Source: DSWT01 sp035415725
GTDB taxonomy: Bacteria; Chloroflexota; Anaerolineae; B4-G1; SLSP01
Length of the DNA: 39,337 bases
Assembly: GCA_035415725.1 (NCBI GenBank)
Contig: DAOOGN010000028.1
Location: 1 to 39,337 of the forward strand
Direction: 5' to 3'
Positions 25,674-32,962 of this stretch are shown here, in pieces; the stretch's first letter is position 1, and each line of letters starts with the position of its first letter. The notes under the pieces were generated by a model. That model was given only the letters and a program-made list of their open reading frames with translations. It did not search any database and was not told where the DNA came from. Both the position numbers and the translations under genes were made by a program.

Positions 25674-25735
25674 GTGGTCGGTCTCCACCCGAGCCACCGC
25701 CGGGCACGGGGCGGGCGCAGTCAGAGACCGGCCAC
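25674..25735. repeat. long inverted repeat with a CCACCGCCGG core
   Basis: GTGGTCGGTCTC (25674-25685) pairs with GAGACCGGCCAC (25724-25735), a 12-bp stem with one G-T. The core (CCACCGCCGGGCACGGGG) is similar to 34420-34439 (CCACCGCCGGCAAGGGG), so both may belong to one dispersed family. Confidence 0.45.
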
Positions 25736-25749
25736 AGCGTCTCCCCATA

Positions 25750-25766
25750 ATTGGCACTATACCCGC
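25750..25766 (+). promoter_or_regulatory. 17-nt motif shared with the acpP upstream region
   Basis: ATTGGCACTATACCCGC is identical to 31127-31143. Here it lies 28 nt before a TATAAT box (25794-25799) and about 100 nt before the DUF3592 gene. It contains GG-N10-GC, the invariant spacing of sigma-54 promoters, but a protein-binding site or repeat end is equally possible. Confidence 0.35.
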
Positions 25767-25868
25767 CTATGAATCATCCCTGGCAACTTGGGTTATAATA
25801 GGGGATGTGAGGCCAAAGTGACTATGTGGCTTCACGACTTAGGACGATGCGACGATTAAGGGGTACCC

Positions 25869-26405
25869 ATGCTTGTCATCTTGTTAGTTCTGTTGACCAT
25901 GACCTTGCCGGTGTTTCTTTATGGAACGTTCTATGTAGCGCGGGGAATTTTACGCGGATTGCGCAGTGTCAACTGGCATGAAACCTCCGGCGAGATTCTC
26001 TTCTCTAAAGTGGAGCAGTATTATCGTGGTCGAGACGTGGCCAGAGAACTGTTTCAACTATCCTACAGCTATCGGGTCGATGACGTTGGCCGTGAGGGAC
26101 ACCGCTGGTCATACAAAAGTTATACGTGGCTCTTCGGCGACCTGCACAAACTGGCGGCAAAGTATGCCCAAAATTACGCCGTGACCGTCTACTACGACCC
26201 GCTACACCCTGAGAATGCCGTGCTCGAAAAGGGGACAACGCGGGCGGATATCATCCTGTTGGGCGTTTTGGCGTTGATCGATGCCGGTATATTGTTGATC
26301 TGGATTCCCCTGACCCCGGTGTTAATCGTTCTCGGCGTGGCGTTGATGGCCTTTCTGGTCTTGTTATTCCGTCAACTCAAGCAGAACAAAGAGTACACGT
26401 TTTGA
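25869..26405 (+). CDS. DUF3592 membrane protein
   Basis: A 178-aa protein. One N-terminal membrane helix (residues about 3-27) precedes a compact soluble domain, and two helices lie near the C-terminus (about 125-165). The soluble part has the DUF3592 pattern: WHETSGEILFSKVEQYYRG, YSYRVDD, then VTVYYDPLHPENAVLEKG. The function of the family is unknown. A TATAAT box at 25794-25799 lies upstream, without a good -35. It is 26 bp ahead of the fumarase gene on the same strand and may be co-transcribed. Confidence 0.85.
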   Translation: MLVILLVLLTMTLPVFLYGTFYVARGILRGLRSVNWHETSGEILFSKVEQYYRGRDVARELFQLSYSYRVDDVGREGHRWSYKSYTWLFGDLHKLAAKYAQNYAVTVYYDPLHPENAVLEKGTTRADIILLGVLALIDAGILLIWIPLTPVLIVLGVALMAFLVLLFRQLKQNKEYTF

Positions 26406-26431
26406 TCCAATCTATAGGGAGATAGCAACGG

Positions 26432-27835
26432 ATGTTACCGATTGAGTGTGACCGTATGGAGCGTGATGCTATGGGCGAAATCCGTGTTCCGGCCGGCGCC
26501 CTGTGGGGCGCACAGACGCAGCGCGCCATCGAAAACTTCACCCTCTCCGGGCAGCGTTTTGGACGGCGGTTTATCGCCGCCTTGGGTCAGGTCAAACAGG
26601 CCGGTGCACGCGCCAACATGGACCTGGGACGGCTCGATACATATCGGGGGAACGCCATCGTGCAAGCCTGCGCCGAAGTCATCGCCGGCGATCTCGAGGC
26701 GCATTTTCCCATCGACGTGTTCCAGACCGGCTCCGGCACATCGACGAATATGAATGCCAACGAGGTGATTGCCAACCGCGCCATCCAACTTCTCGGCGGT
26801 GTAGTGGGGAGCAAAGCACCGGTGCACCCCAACGATCACGTCAACATGAGTCAATCCAGCAACGACGTGATCCCCACGGCGATCCACGTGGCCGCGACGC
26901 TGGCGTTGCGCGATGATCTCGTTCCGGCGTTGACGCATTTGCACACTGCATTGACGGCCAAAGCGGATGCCTTCGACGCTATCGTCAAAACCGGTCGCAC
27001 ACACTTACAGGACGCAACCCCCATTCGCCTGGGACAGGTCTTCGGCGGCTATGCGGCGCAGATCGAACAGGCGATAGGCCGCGCGCGGCATGCGATGGAG
27101 ACGTTGCGAGCACTGCCGTTGGGCGGGACGGCGGTCGGCACCGGTGTCAACTGTCCGGCGGGCTTTGCGGCCCGCGCAATTGCCCATCTCAACGCGGCGT
27201 TGGGGACAGACTTCGTCGAAGCGTCCAACCACGTGGAAGCCAACGCCGCCCGCGACGCGCTGGTCGAAACCTCCGGCGTGCTCAAAACGATGGCCGTGAG
27301 TCTGCACAAAATCGCCAACGACATCCGCTGGCTGGCTTCGGGGCCGCGCAATGGCCTGGGGGAACTGCGCCTGCCTGCCGTCCAGCCCGGTTCATCGATC
27401 ATGCCGGGCAAGGTCAACCCGGTGATCCCGGAGGCGGTGATTATGGCCTGCGCGCAGGTCATCGGCTACGATGCGGCGCTGACGTTGGGCGGGTTGGGCG
27501 GCTATTTCGAGCTGAACTTGATGCTGCCGCTCATCGCCCATAACACCCTCACCGCCATCGCCCTGTTGACGAACGCGGCACAGGTTTTCGCCGACCGCTG
27601 CGTCGATGGTCTGGAAGCCGATGCCGACCGTTGCCGCGAGACCGTCGAGCGCAACCTGGCGCTGGCGACGGCGCTGGCGCCGGTGCTCGGCTATGACAAA
27701 GCGGCCGAGATAGCTCAAGAAGCACAGTCCACCGGCAAAACCGTCCGTGAAGTCGCTCAAGCATGGGATGTTCTGCCCGCGGACGTACTCGCCAGTTTGC
27801 TGGATCCTTACCGGATGACCCATCCGGACGACTAA
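26432..27835 (+). CDS. fumC: class II fumarate hydratase
   Basis: A 467-aa enzyme of the fumarase/aspartase superfamily, of normal length. The start region MGEIRVPAGALWGAQTQRA and TGSGTSTNMNANEVIA (about 99-114) are typical of fumarases, as are the substrate loop HVNMSQSSNDVIPTAIH (136-152) and GRTHLQDATPIRLGQ. The flexible catalytic loop GSSIMPGKVNPVIPE lies at 320-334. It interconverts fumarate and malate in the TCA cycle in the cytoplasm. Aspartase is a formal alternative, but the start region and SxNxN pattern favour FumC. GGAG lies 10 nt before the ATG. Confidence 0.95.
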   Translation: MLPIECDRMERDAMGEIRVPAGALWGAQTQRAIENFTLSGQRFGRRFIAALGQVKQAGARANMDLGRLDTYRGNAIVQACAEVIAGDLEAHFPIDVFQTGSGTSTNMNANEVIANRAIQLLGGVVGSKAPVHPNDHVNMSQSSNDVIPTAIHVAATLALRDDLVPALTHLHTALTAKADAFDAIVKTGRTHLQDATPIRLGQVFGGYAAQIEQAIGRARHAMETLRALPLGGTAVGTGVNCPAGFAARAIAHLNAALGTDFVEASNHVEANAARDALVETSGVLKTMAVSLHKIANDIRWLASGPRNGLGELRLPAVQPGSSIMPGKVNPVIPEAVIMACAQVIGYDAALTLGGLGGYFELNLMLPLIAHNTLTAIALLTNAAQVFADRCVDGLEADADRCRETVERNLALATALAPVLGYDKAAEIAQEAQSTGKTVREVAQAWDVLPADVLASLLDPYRMTHPDD

Positions 27836-27880
27836 AAACTGACGACTGGCGACTATCTGACGATTCCAGGAGGTTAATCT

Positions 27881-28852
27881 ATGCGTAAAATGGCTGTTTT
27901 GACCAGTGGTGGGGATGGCCCGGCGTTGAATGCGTGTATTCGCGCGGTGACACGGGATGCTTTGCGGCACGACGTGCAGGTTTACGGAGTGCGCTGGGGA
28001 TACAAGGGCATGGTCAATGGAGAGATCGATGAGCTGACCGGCCGGGATGTGGGCGGGATCATGGCGCGCGGCGGGACATTCTTGGGGACGGCACGCTGCC
28101 CGGAGTTCAAAGAAATCCGGGTGCGCCGCACCGCCCTGCGCCAGATGAACCAGCTCGGCATCGAAGGGCTGATCGTGATCGGCGGCAACGGCTCCCTGAC
28201 AGGCGCGTTGGCCTTGCACGAGATGGGTTTCCCCACCTATGGCATCCCTGCTTCGATTGATAATGACATCAATGGCACGGATATGGCCATCGGCGTGGAC
28301 ACGACGCTGAACACGATCCTGGACGCCATCGACCGCATCAAGGATACGGCGGCCTCGCACCAACGCGCTTTCCTGGTCGAGGTGATGGGACGCGATTGCG
28401 GTTACCTGGCTTTAGCCAGCGGCCTCGCCGGCGGCGCGGAACTGATTTTGGTCCCTGAACACGCCGGCCCGCCCCTGGAGGAAATCGCCGCTACCGTGGT
28501 CGAGGCGTACATCAAGGGCAAGTCGCACTGCATTCTGGTGATCGCTGAAGGCTGGAAGCCCGGGACGCAGGCCGTAGCCGAATATCTGAGCGCGCGTAAA
28601 GAAGAGCTAGGCTTCGACGTGCGGGTGACAGTGTTGGGTCACGTCCAGCGCGGTGGACGGCCTTCGGCGTATGATCGCCTCCTGGCGACGCGGATGGGCG
28701 CTTTTGCCGCCGACCACCTTATCGAGGGTGAGAGTGGGCAGATGGTGGCTATGCATGGCAACGTATTGGAATCGTTTCCTCTGGCAGAAGCGGTCAAAAC
28801 GCTCAAACCTTTGAATTTGACACTCCTGGGTTTGTCCGAGGTGATGGATTAA
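27881..28852 (+). CDS. pfkA: 6-phosphofructokinase (atypical active site)
   Basis: A 323-aa protein that aligns without gaps to the E. coli PfkA motifs up to at least residue 171, phosphorylating fructose 6-phosphate. It keeps catalytic D127 and D129 (IDNDINGTD), R162 and M169-R171 (VEVMGRDCG), and HVQRGGRPSAYDR. Departures from the usual enzyme are GGNGS at 101-105 in place of GGDGS (D103N), PAS instead of PGT at 123-125 (G124A, T125S), and GGDGPALN instead of GGDAPGMN at the N-terminus. Gly104 suggests an ATP-dependent rather than PPi-dependent type, but donor use is uncertain. AGGAGG precedes the ATG. It is convergent with the isoprenoid pair. Confidence 0.88.
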   Translation: MRKMAVLTSGGDGPALNACIRAVTRDALRHDVQVYGVRWGYKGMVNGEIDELTGRDVGGIMARGGTFLGTARCPEFKEIRVRRTALRQMNQLGIEGLIVIGGNGSLTGALALHEMGFPTYGIPASIDNDINGTDMAIGVDTTLNTILDAIDRIKDTAASHQRAFLVEVMGRDCGYLALASGLAGGAELILVPEHAGPPLEEIAATVVEAYIKGKSHCILVIAEGWKPGTQAVAEYLSARKEELGFDVRVTVLGHVQRGGRPSAYDRLLATRMGAFAADHLIEGESGQMVAMHGNVLESFPLAEAVKTLKPLNLTLLGLSEVMD

Positions 28853-28856
28853 AATC

Positions 28857-29864
28857 TCACGTGTCGCGGCCTATAAGTTGTGCGGCCAGCGTGTAGAGCG
28901 CCGTCTGCGCCTCGCCCCCGCCCTGCGACTGTTCCAGGGCCATGAGAGCTGCCTGGTGATGGAGGTGCGCCTGGGATTGAACATATTCTCGACTTCCGGC
29001 GGCCTCGAGTAGCGCCAGTCCTCTGACGACGGCGGCGTCATCGAGGGAGGTGGGGGTCGTCAACAGCGCTTTGAAATCCGCGCTATGGGTCATCCCGTGG
29101 AGAATAGGCAATGTCTTCTTGTGATGGCGTAGATCGGAGCCGACAGGTTTGCCGGTTTGCGCAGGTTCTCCCCATAGCCCCAACAGGTCATCCTGCATTT
29201 GAAAAGCCATTCCCAGACTCTCGCCGAACTCCCGTAGGGCAGCGATGGACGCGGGGGGGGCATTGGCGATCATGCCGCCGAGTTCGCATGCCAGGCCGAT
29301 CAGCACTGCCGTTTTGTGTCGGATCATCGTCAGGTAGGTCGTCTCGGCGATTTCCGTTTCTGTCTCAAAAGAGATATCGAGACACTGGCCTTCCGTAATT
29401 TTCAGGATGGTGTCTGTGTAGCGGGCCACGACGCGCAGGACAAGCTCTGGCGACAAGCCGGTGGTCTGCAAATGGGCCAAGCTGCGATAAGCGAGGGTGA
29501 ACAGCGCATCGCCGGCGTTGATGGCCTGCGGTTCACCCCACACCGCCCACAGCGTGGGGCGTCCACGGCGGGTGTCGTCACGGTCTTCGATGTCATCGTG
29601 GATCAACGTGAAGTTGTGGAGCAGTTCGATGGCGGCTGCTGCCGGAAGCGCCTGTGACCAGTCGCCGCCCTGCGCTTCACAGGCCAGGAGCAAAAAGAGG
29701 GGACGCAGGCGTTTGCCGGCCTTGTGCGCGGCAGGCCGAAACGCCGTATCGGCCCAGCCGAGGTGATAGCGCAGCATGCCGTAAAGCGCTTCCGGCCCGG
29801 TCTCTGGGATAGCCTGCCGCATCGTTGTTTCGAGCGCCGGTAAATAACGGGTAAAAGGGTCCAT
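28857..29864 (-). CDS. polyprenyl (GGPP/FPP-type) diphosphate synthase
   Basis: A 335-aa trans-prenyltransferase. The first Asp-rich motif is LIHDDIEDRDDTRRGRPT and the second is MQDDLLGLWGEP followed by TGKPVGSDLRHHKKTLPI. The DDLLG form, with Gly at the third Asp, is common in one bacterial branch and is probably functional. It condenses IPP with allylic diphosphates; product length cannot be read safely. Two adjacent ATGs exist (29867 and 29864); the second has the better 7-nt spacing from GGAGG. It lies about 15 nt downstream of the IPP isomerase gene and is almost certainly co-transcribed with it. Confidence 0.9.
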   Translation of the reverse strand: MDPFTRYLPALETTMRQAIPETGPEALYGMLRYHLGWADTAFRPAAHKAGKRLRPLFLLLACEAQGGDWSQALPAAAAIELLHNFTLIHDDIEDRDDTRRGRPTLWAVWGEPQAINAGDALFTLAYRSLAHLQTTGLSPELVLRVVARYTDTILKITEGQCLDISFETETEIAETTYLTMIRHKTAVLIGLACELGGMIANAPPASIAALREFGESLGMAFQMQDDLLGLWGEPAQTGKPVGSDLRHHKKTLPILHGMTHSADFKALLTTPTSLDDAAVVRGLALLEAAGSREYVQSQAHLHHQAALMALEQSQGGGEAQTALYTLAAQLIGRDT

Positions 29865-29881
29865 CATGATACCTCCGACTA

Positions 29882-30925
29882 TCAGACTGATGATGATCCG
29901 ACTGTGACTAAAGGGGTTTGTTTCAAGCGCGTGATGGTCGGCGCGCCTGAGACGAACATGGTGATAGCCAGTTGGCGGCGGATGATTTCGAGCCGTTCAT
30001 AGAGCGCCTGTGGTGATGTAGCCGCAGCCTCCAGCAGTACCCCGGCCATCGTGGTAGCATCCGCCCCGAGGGCGAGAACCTTGGCGATATCCAGCCCGGT
30101 CTGCAATCCTCCGCTGGCGATGAGGGGGATGTCCGGCGCAGCCTGGTGCACCATTTGCAGAGATTGGGCGGTGGGAATACCCCAGTTGCGAAATGCGGCG
30201 GCGACTTCGCGCTGCACAGCATCCCGTCCGCGGTGCATTTCGACCTGACTCCACGAGGTTCCCCCAGCGCCAGAAACGTCCAGCGCTGCGACGCCGGCGT
30301 CGACGAGTTGCCGCGCCGCTTGTGCCGATAAGCCTGCTCCGACTTCTTTGACAATGACGGGAACTTCAAGGGCTTGGCACACGGTCGCAATCCGCCGCAC
30401 TATGCCGGCGAAGCGTGTGTTTCCCTCAGGTTGCAACGCTTCCTGGAGGGGATTGAGATGTAGAAACAGGCCGTCGGCTTCCACGAGTTCCACAAGGCGG
30501 CGACACTCGTCAGGCCCGTAACCGTAATTCAGTTGGATGGCACCGAGATTTGCCAGGAGCAGGATGTCGGGGGCATAGCGGCGGACCTGGAACGTGGGCG
30601 CCGTGTCTGGCTCTTCCAGTATCACCCGCATCGATCCTAATCCCATACCGATGCCCGCCGCTTGTGCCGCCTCGGCCAGTATCCGGTTGATGTCGCCTGT
30701 CCACGGTGTTCCGCCGGTCATGGAGGCGATCAACAGCGGGAACGCCAGGTGGTGACCCAGGAAATCGGTAGCTGTGTGGACATCGGCGAGGTCACATTCC
30801 GGCACAGCTTGATGGATAAACCGGTAATGTTCCAAACCCGTCGTCATCTGGTCAAAAGAAACATCTTCTTCCAGGTTGATGCGCACATGTTCGTCTTTGC
30901 GTAAACTGGTGGGTCGGCTGGACAT
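29882..30925 (-). CDS. fni: isopentenyl-diphosphate delta-isomerase, type 2
   Basis: A 347-aa FMN-dependent TIM-barrel enzyme. Visible family motifs are the N-terminal RKDEHVRINLEEDVSF, ASMTGGTPWTGDINRILAEA, GMGLGSMRV, HLNPLQEALQPEGNTRF, VKEVGAG and DVSGAGGTSW. It interconverts IPP and DMAPP and supplies the starter for the prenyl synthase encoded immediately downstream. Type 2 isomerases are found mainly in archaea and some bacterial groups. The ATG at 30925 fits the family N-terminus. Confidence 0.95.
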   Translation of the reverse strand: MSSRPTSLRKDEHVRINLEEDVSFDQMTTGLEHYRFIHQAVPECDLADVHTATDFLGHHLAFPLLIASMTGGTPWTGDINRILAEAAQAAGIGMGLGSMRVILEEPDTAPTFQVRRYAPDILLLANLGAIQLNYGYGPDECRRLVELVEADGLFLHLNPLQEALQPEGNTRFAGIVRRIATVCQALEVPVIVKEVGAGLSAQAARQLVDAGVAALDVSGAGGTSWSQVEMHRGRDAVQREVAAAFRNWGIPTAQSLQMVHQAAPDIPLIASGGLQTGLDIAKVLALGADATTMAGVLLEAAATSPQALYERLEIIRRQLAITMFVSGAPTITRLKQTPLVTVGSSSV

Positions 30926-31126
30926 GACACTTTCCTTTGTCTCGGTTGCTGTTGCCTGGAGAGTCTACTGACGGCCTTACTATACTGTAAAGCCGCCGCG
31001 CGTCAATGCGAGGAGGCGCGGTGGTGCCATCGAACGGGGGGGGGCGTGACGAACTCCGGTCGTTTTTAGAGCAGAAGCGACTCATGATCATGGTGACTGA
31101 AGAGCGGCGGGTGGCTGAATAGTTAC

Positions 31127-31143
31127 ATTGGCACTATACCCGC
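31127..31143 (+). promoter_or_regulatory. 17-nt motif shared with the DUF3592 upstream region
   Basis: Identical to 25750-25766 (ATTGGCACTATACCCGC). Here it ends 9 nt before the -35 box of acpP, a place suited to an activator site. About 60 nt upstream both copies are also preceded by a CTGAAGAGCGG segment, so the motif could instead be the end of a dispersed repeat. Confidence 0.35.
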
Positions 31144-31152
31144 GGGGGATTC

Positions 31153-31180
31153 TTGACTTTTACTATGCAAGGGATAGAAT
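31153..31180 (+). promoter_or_regulatory. acpP promoter
   Basis: TTGACT (31153-31158), a 16-nt spacer and TAGAAT (31175-31180), with the acpP ATG about 65 nt downstream. This is the same -10 sequence and spacer as the promoter candidate at 13435-13462. Confidence 0.7.
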
Positions 31181-31244
31181 ACAATGACTGTGAAAAAAGA
31201 CACCCAGAATCAGTCAAATCAACAATCTTGAGGAGGTAGATACG

Positions 31245-31490
31245 ATGAGCGATATGTTTGACCGCATTAAGAATATTATCGTCGAGATATTAGCATGCGA
31301 TCCGGCGAAAGTCACCCCCCAGGCCAGCTTTCGGGATGATCTGGGAGCTGATTCCCTGGACCTGGTTGAGTTGATCATGGCTTTTGAGGATGAATTTGGT
31401 GGGCGTATCTCTGACGACGATGCGCGCAGTATCACCACTGTTCAAGCCGCCGTGGACTACGTCGAGAAGCGGATGGCCGCAGGAGAGTAA
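31245..31490 (+). CDS. acpP: acyl carrier protein
   Basis: An 81-aa acidic protein of normal length. The phosphopantetheine attachment serine is S37 in LGADSLDLVELIMAFEDEF, and the surrounding helix II is fully typical. It carries the growing acyl chain in type II fatty-acid synthesis as a thioester on its 4'-phosphopantetheine arm. AGGAGG precedes the ATG at 31245; a second ATG at 31254 is further from it. A strong terminator follows at 31511-31538, so it is probably monocistronic. No other fatty-acid synthesis gene is adjacent. Confidence 0.96.
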   Translation: MSDMFDRIKNIIVEILACDPAKVTPQASFRDDLGADSLDLVELIMAFEDEFGGRISDDDARSITTVQAAVDYVEKRMAAGE

Positions 31491-31510
31491 TTGCCCTTTT
31501 GAACTGCACG

Positions 31511-31538
31511 AAGGCCACCGTCTTCCGGTGGCCTTTTA
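31511..31538 (+). terminator. rho-independent terminator of acpP
   Basis: A 10-bp perfect stem AAGGCCACCG / CGGTGGCCTT with a TCTTC loop runs into TTTTATT. It ends directly at the ATG (31541) of the next gene, so that gene has no room for a ribosome-binding site after it. Confidence 0.85.
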
Positions 31539-31540
31539 TT

Positions 31541-32164
31541 ATGCGCATCGGTTTAATCGCAGACACCCACATCCCTTATCGGGCGACTGAAATTCCGGCA
31601 TCGGTCTTGAACGCTTTGTCCGGCGTCGACCTTATCCTGCACGCGGGCGATGTGGATGAACCGTGGGCCTTGGATGTTTTAGGGGACCTGGCGCCTGTCT
31701 ACGCCGTCCGTGGCAATTACCACCTGCTGGATCGTTCCTCCGGCGGCGCTTCTCTGCCAGAGGCCGTTGAAATCGACGTGGCCGGCTTCCACATTGGCCT
31801 GGTCCACGGTCATAAGCTGGGATTATCAACCTGGTTCTGGAAAATCTCCATACTGTTGCAGAACATGGCGGGCCGTTGGACGTCACCTGCCGGTGATCGC
31901 GCCCGTGCCCGCGCCCTGGTGCGCCAGTTTCCTCGCGCCGACATTATCGTTTTCGGCCACACGCATCGCTTTTACCAGGCATACTGGGGCAAAACATTGC
32001 TGGTCAATCCGGGTGCTGCCTTGCGCACCTCGTACTTCAATGCTCCGAACATACCTTCAGTGGCCCATTTAATTCTCGAGCCGGGGAAACCGCCGCAAGT
32101 AATCGAAATCCGTGTGGAAATACCCTCACACCCCCTGCCTCTCTCCCTGGGGCAGAGGGGATAG
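31541..32164 (+). CDS. YfcE/MJ0936-type metallophosphoesterase
   Basis: A 207-aa calcineurin-like phosphoesterase. The metal-binding motifs appear in order: MRIGLIADTHIP (D-x-H), LHAGDVD (GD), VRGNYHLLD (the GN motif, with Tyr-His where GNCD is usual), LVHGHKLG, and FGHTHRFYQ near the C-terminus. Members hydrolyse phosphodiesters in vitro; the natural substrate is not known. The start at 31541 matches the family N-terminus, but it lies only 3-6 nt after a terminator hairpin and lacks a Shine-Dalgarno site. Translation may therefore be leaderless, or depend on read-through from acpP. A TTG start at 31499 is open but improbable because it would translate the hairpin. Confidence 0.85.
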   Translation: MRIGLIADTHIPYRATEIPASVLNALSGVDLILHAGDVDEPWALDVLGDLAPVYAVRGNYHLLDRSSGGASLPEAVEIDVAGFHIGLVHGHKLGLSTWFWKISILLQNMAGRWTSPAGDRARARALVRQFPRADIIVFGHTHRFYQAYWGKTLLVNPGAALRTSYFNAPNIPSVAHLILEPGKPPQVIEIRVEIPSHPLPLSLGQRG

Positions 32165-32250
32165 GCTTATAAGAAACACGCAATCTCGTCATCCGAGAGC
32201 ACTTTGCATGCCAAAACCTGCGCCCAACCTGGGAGAATAGGTTACTGCGC

Positions 32251-32277
32251 CAGGTTGACTGGCCTGCATAGATACAA
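32251..32277 (+). repeat. dispersed repeat, copy 2
   Basis: Matches 50-76 with one mismatch (GCCTGCATAGATACAA here versus GCCTGAATAGATACAA). It lies 18 nt upstream of the -35 box of the yceD-rpoD promoter. Confidence 0.6.
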
Positions 32278-32294
32278 AAATTACAACAAAATGC

Positions 32295-32323
32295 TTGACG
32301 CGGATGGTTAGCTGTGTTATAAT
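32295..32323 (+). promoter_or_regulatory. promoter of the yceD-rpoD operon
   Basis: TTGACG (32295-32300), a 17-nt spacer and a perfect TATAAT (32318-32323), 35 nt before the ATG of the DUF177 gene. It is one of the two best sigma-70 matches in the window. Confidence 0.8.
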
Positions 32324-32358
32324 GATGCTGTTGGCGGGTCATCGGAGGAACCCGTGCG

Positions 32359-32868
32359 ATGATAAAGGTTAACCTTGCCGAATTTATTCATGCCAAGCCG
32401 GGCAGCCGCGAAACAATTACTTTTGATTTGGGCAACATCACTATCGACGACCTCGACCTGCGTTATCTACAAGGCAAACTCCACTTTACTCGCGTTGCTT
32501 ATGGGATTTTGGTTGAGGGTAAGCTCAATACTGAAGTCAAGACGGAGTGTACCCGCTGCTTAACACCCTTTTATGCCCCTGTGGTGATGGAGTTGGAGGA
32601 TACCATCAGCCTCCCCGGCTCAGACCTGACTCCCGAACGTCCTGTACGTGTGGCCGAGGATGGCTGGGCCGATTTGGCCCCGCTTGTCGGTGAATATGCC
32701 TGGATTGGATTGCCCGTTAATCCGCTGTGCTCTCCGACTTGTAAAGGGATTTGCCCTCACTGCGGTGGAAATATCAACCTGGGTGAATGCACGTGTGATA
32801 ATGTAGCTCCTATGGATCCACGCTGGGAAGTATTGCGCACTTTGGTTGAACAGACTGACAAACCTTAG
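32359..32868 (+). CDS. yceD: YceD/DUF177 family protein
   Basis: A 169-aa protein of the YceD (DUF177) family, linked in other bacteria and in plastids to 23S rRNA metabolism. Visible marks are the central VKTECTRCLTPFYAPV segment and the C-terminal Cys cluster: PLCSPTCKGICPHCGGN and then ECTCDN, a likely zinc site. In most genomes yceD is followed by rpmF (ribosomal protein L32); here no rpmF is present and the primary sigma factor follows instead, after 94 bp. GGAGG lies 10 nt before the ATG. Confidence 0.88.
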   Translation: MIKVNLAEFIHAKPGSRETITFDLGNITIDDLDLRYLQGKLHFTRVAYGILVEGKLNTEVKTECTRCLTPFYAPVVMELEDTISLPGSDLTPERPVRVAEDGWADLAPLVGEYAWIGLPVNPLCSPTCKGICPHCGGNINLGECTCDNVAPMDPRWEVLRTLVEQTDKP

Positions 32869-32897
32869 CTATTTCTTAGCTATTTCTTAGCTATTTC
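32865..32897 (+). repeat. three tandem copies of TTAGCTATTTC
   Basis: Three perfect 11-bp units span the stop codon of the yceD gene and the start of the spacer before rpoD. The array may be a slippage product; each unit carries TAG in the same sequence, and copy number does not affect the upstream protein. Confidence 0.9.
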
Positions 32898-32962
32898 TAT
32901 GGAACAGGTTTCGGTCAGTCAACGAACTTGGGTCACCCATGTTCCCGAACTCAAGGAGGCCT

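Larger units (their letters stand above)
30926..31244. other. divergent intergenic region before acpP
   Basis: A 319-bp gap between the isomerase (minus) and acpP (plus). It contains no credible gene. Identified parts are a run of nine G near 31036, a CTGAATAGTTAC repeat core at 31115-31126, the 17-nt shared motif at 31127-31143, the acpP promoter, and AGGAGG before the ATG. Confidence 0.6.
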
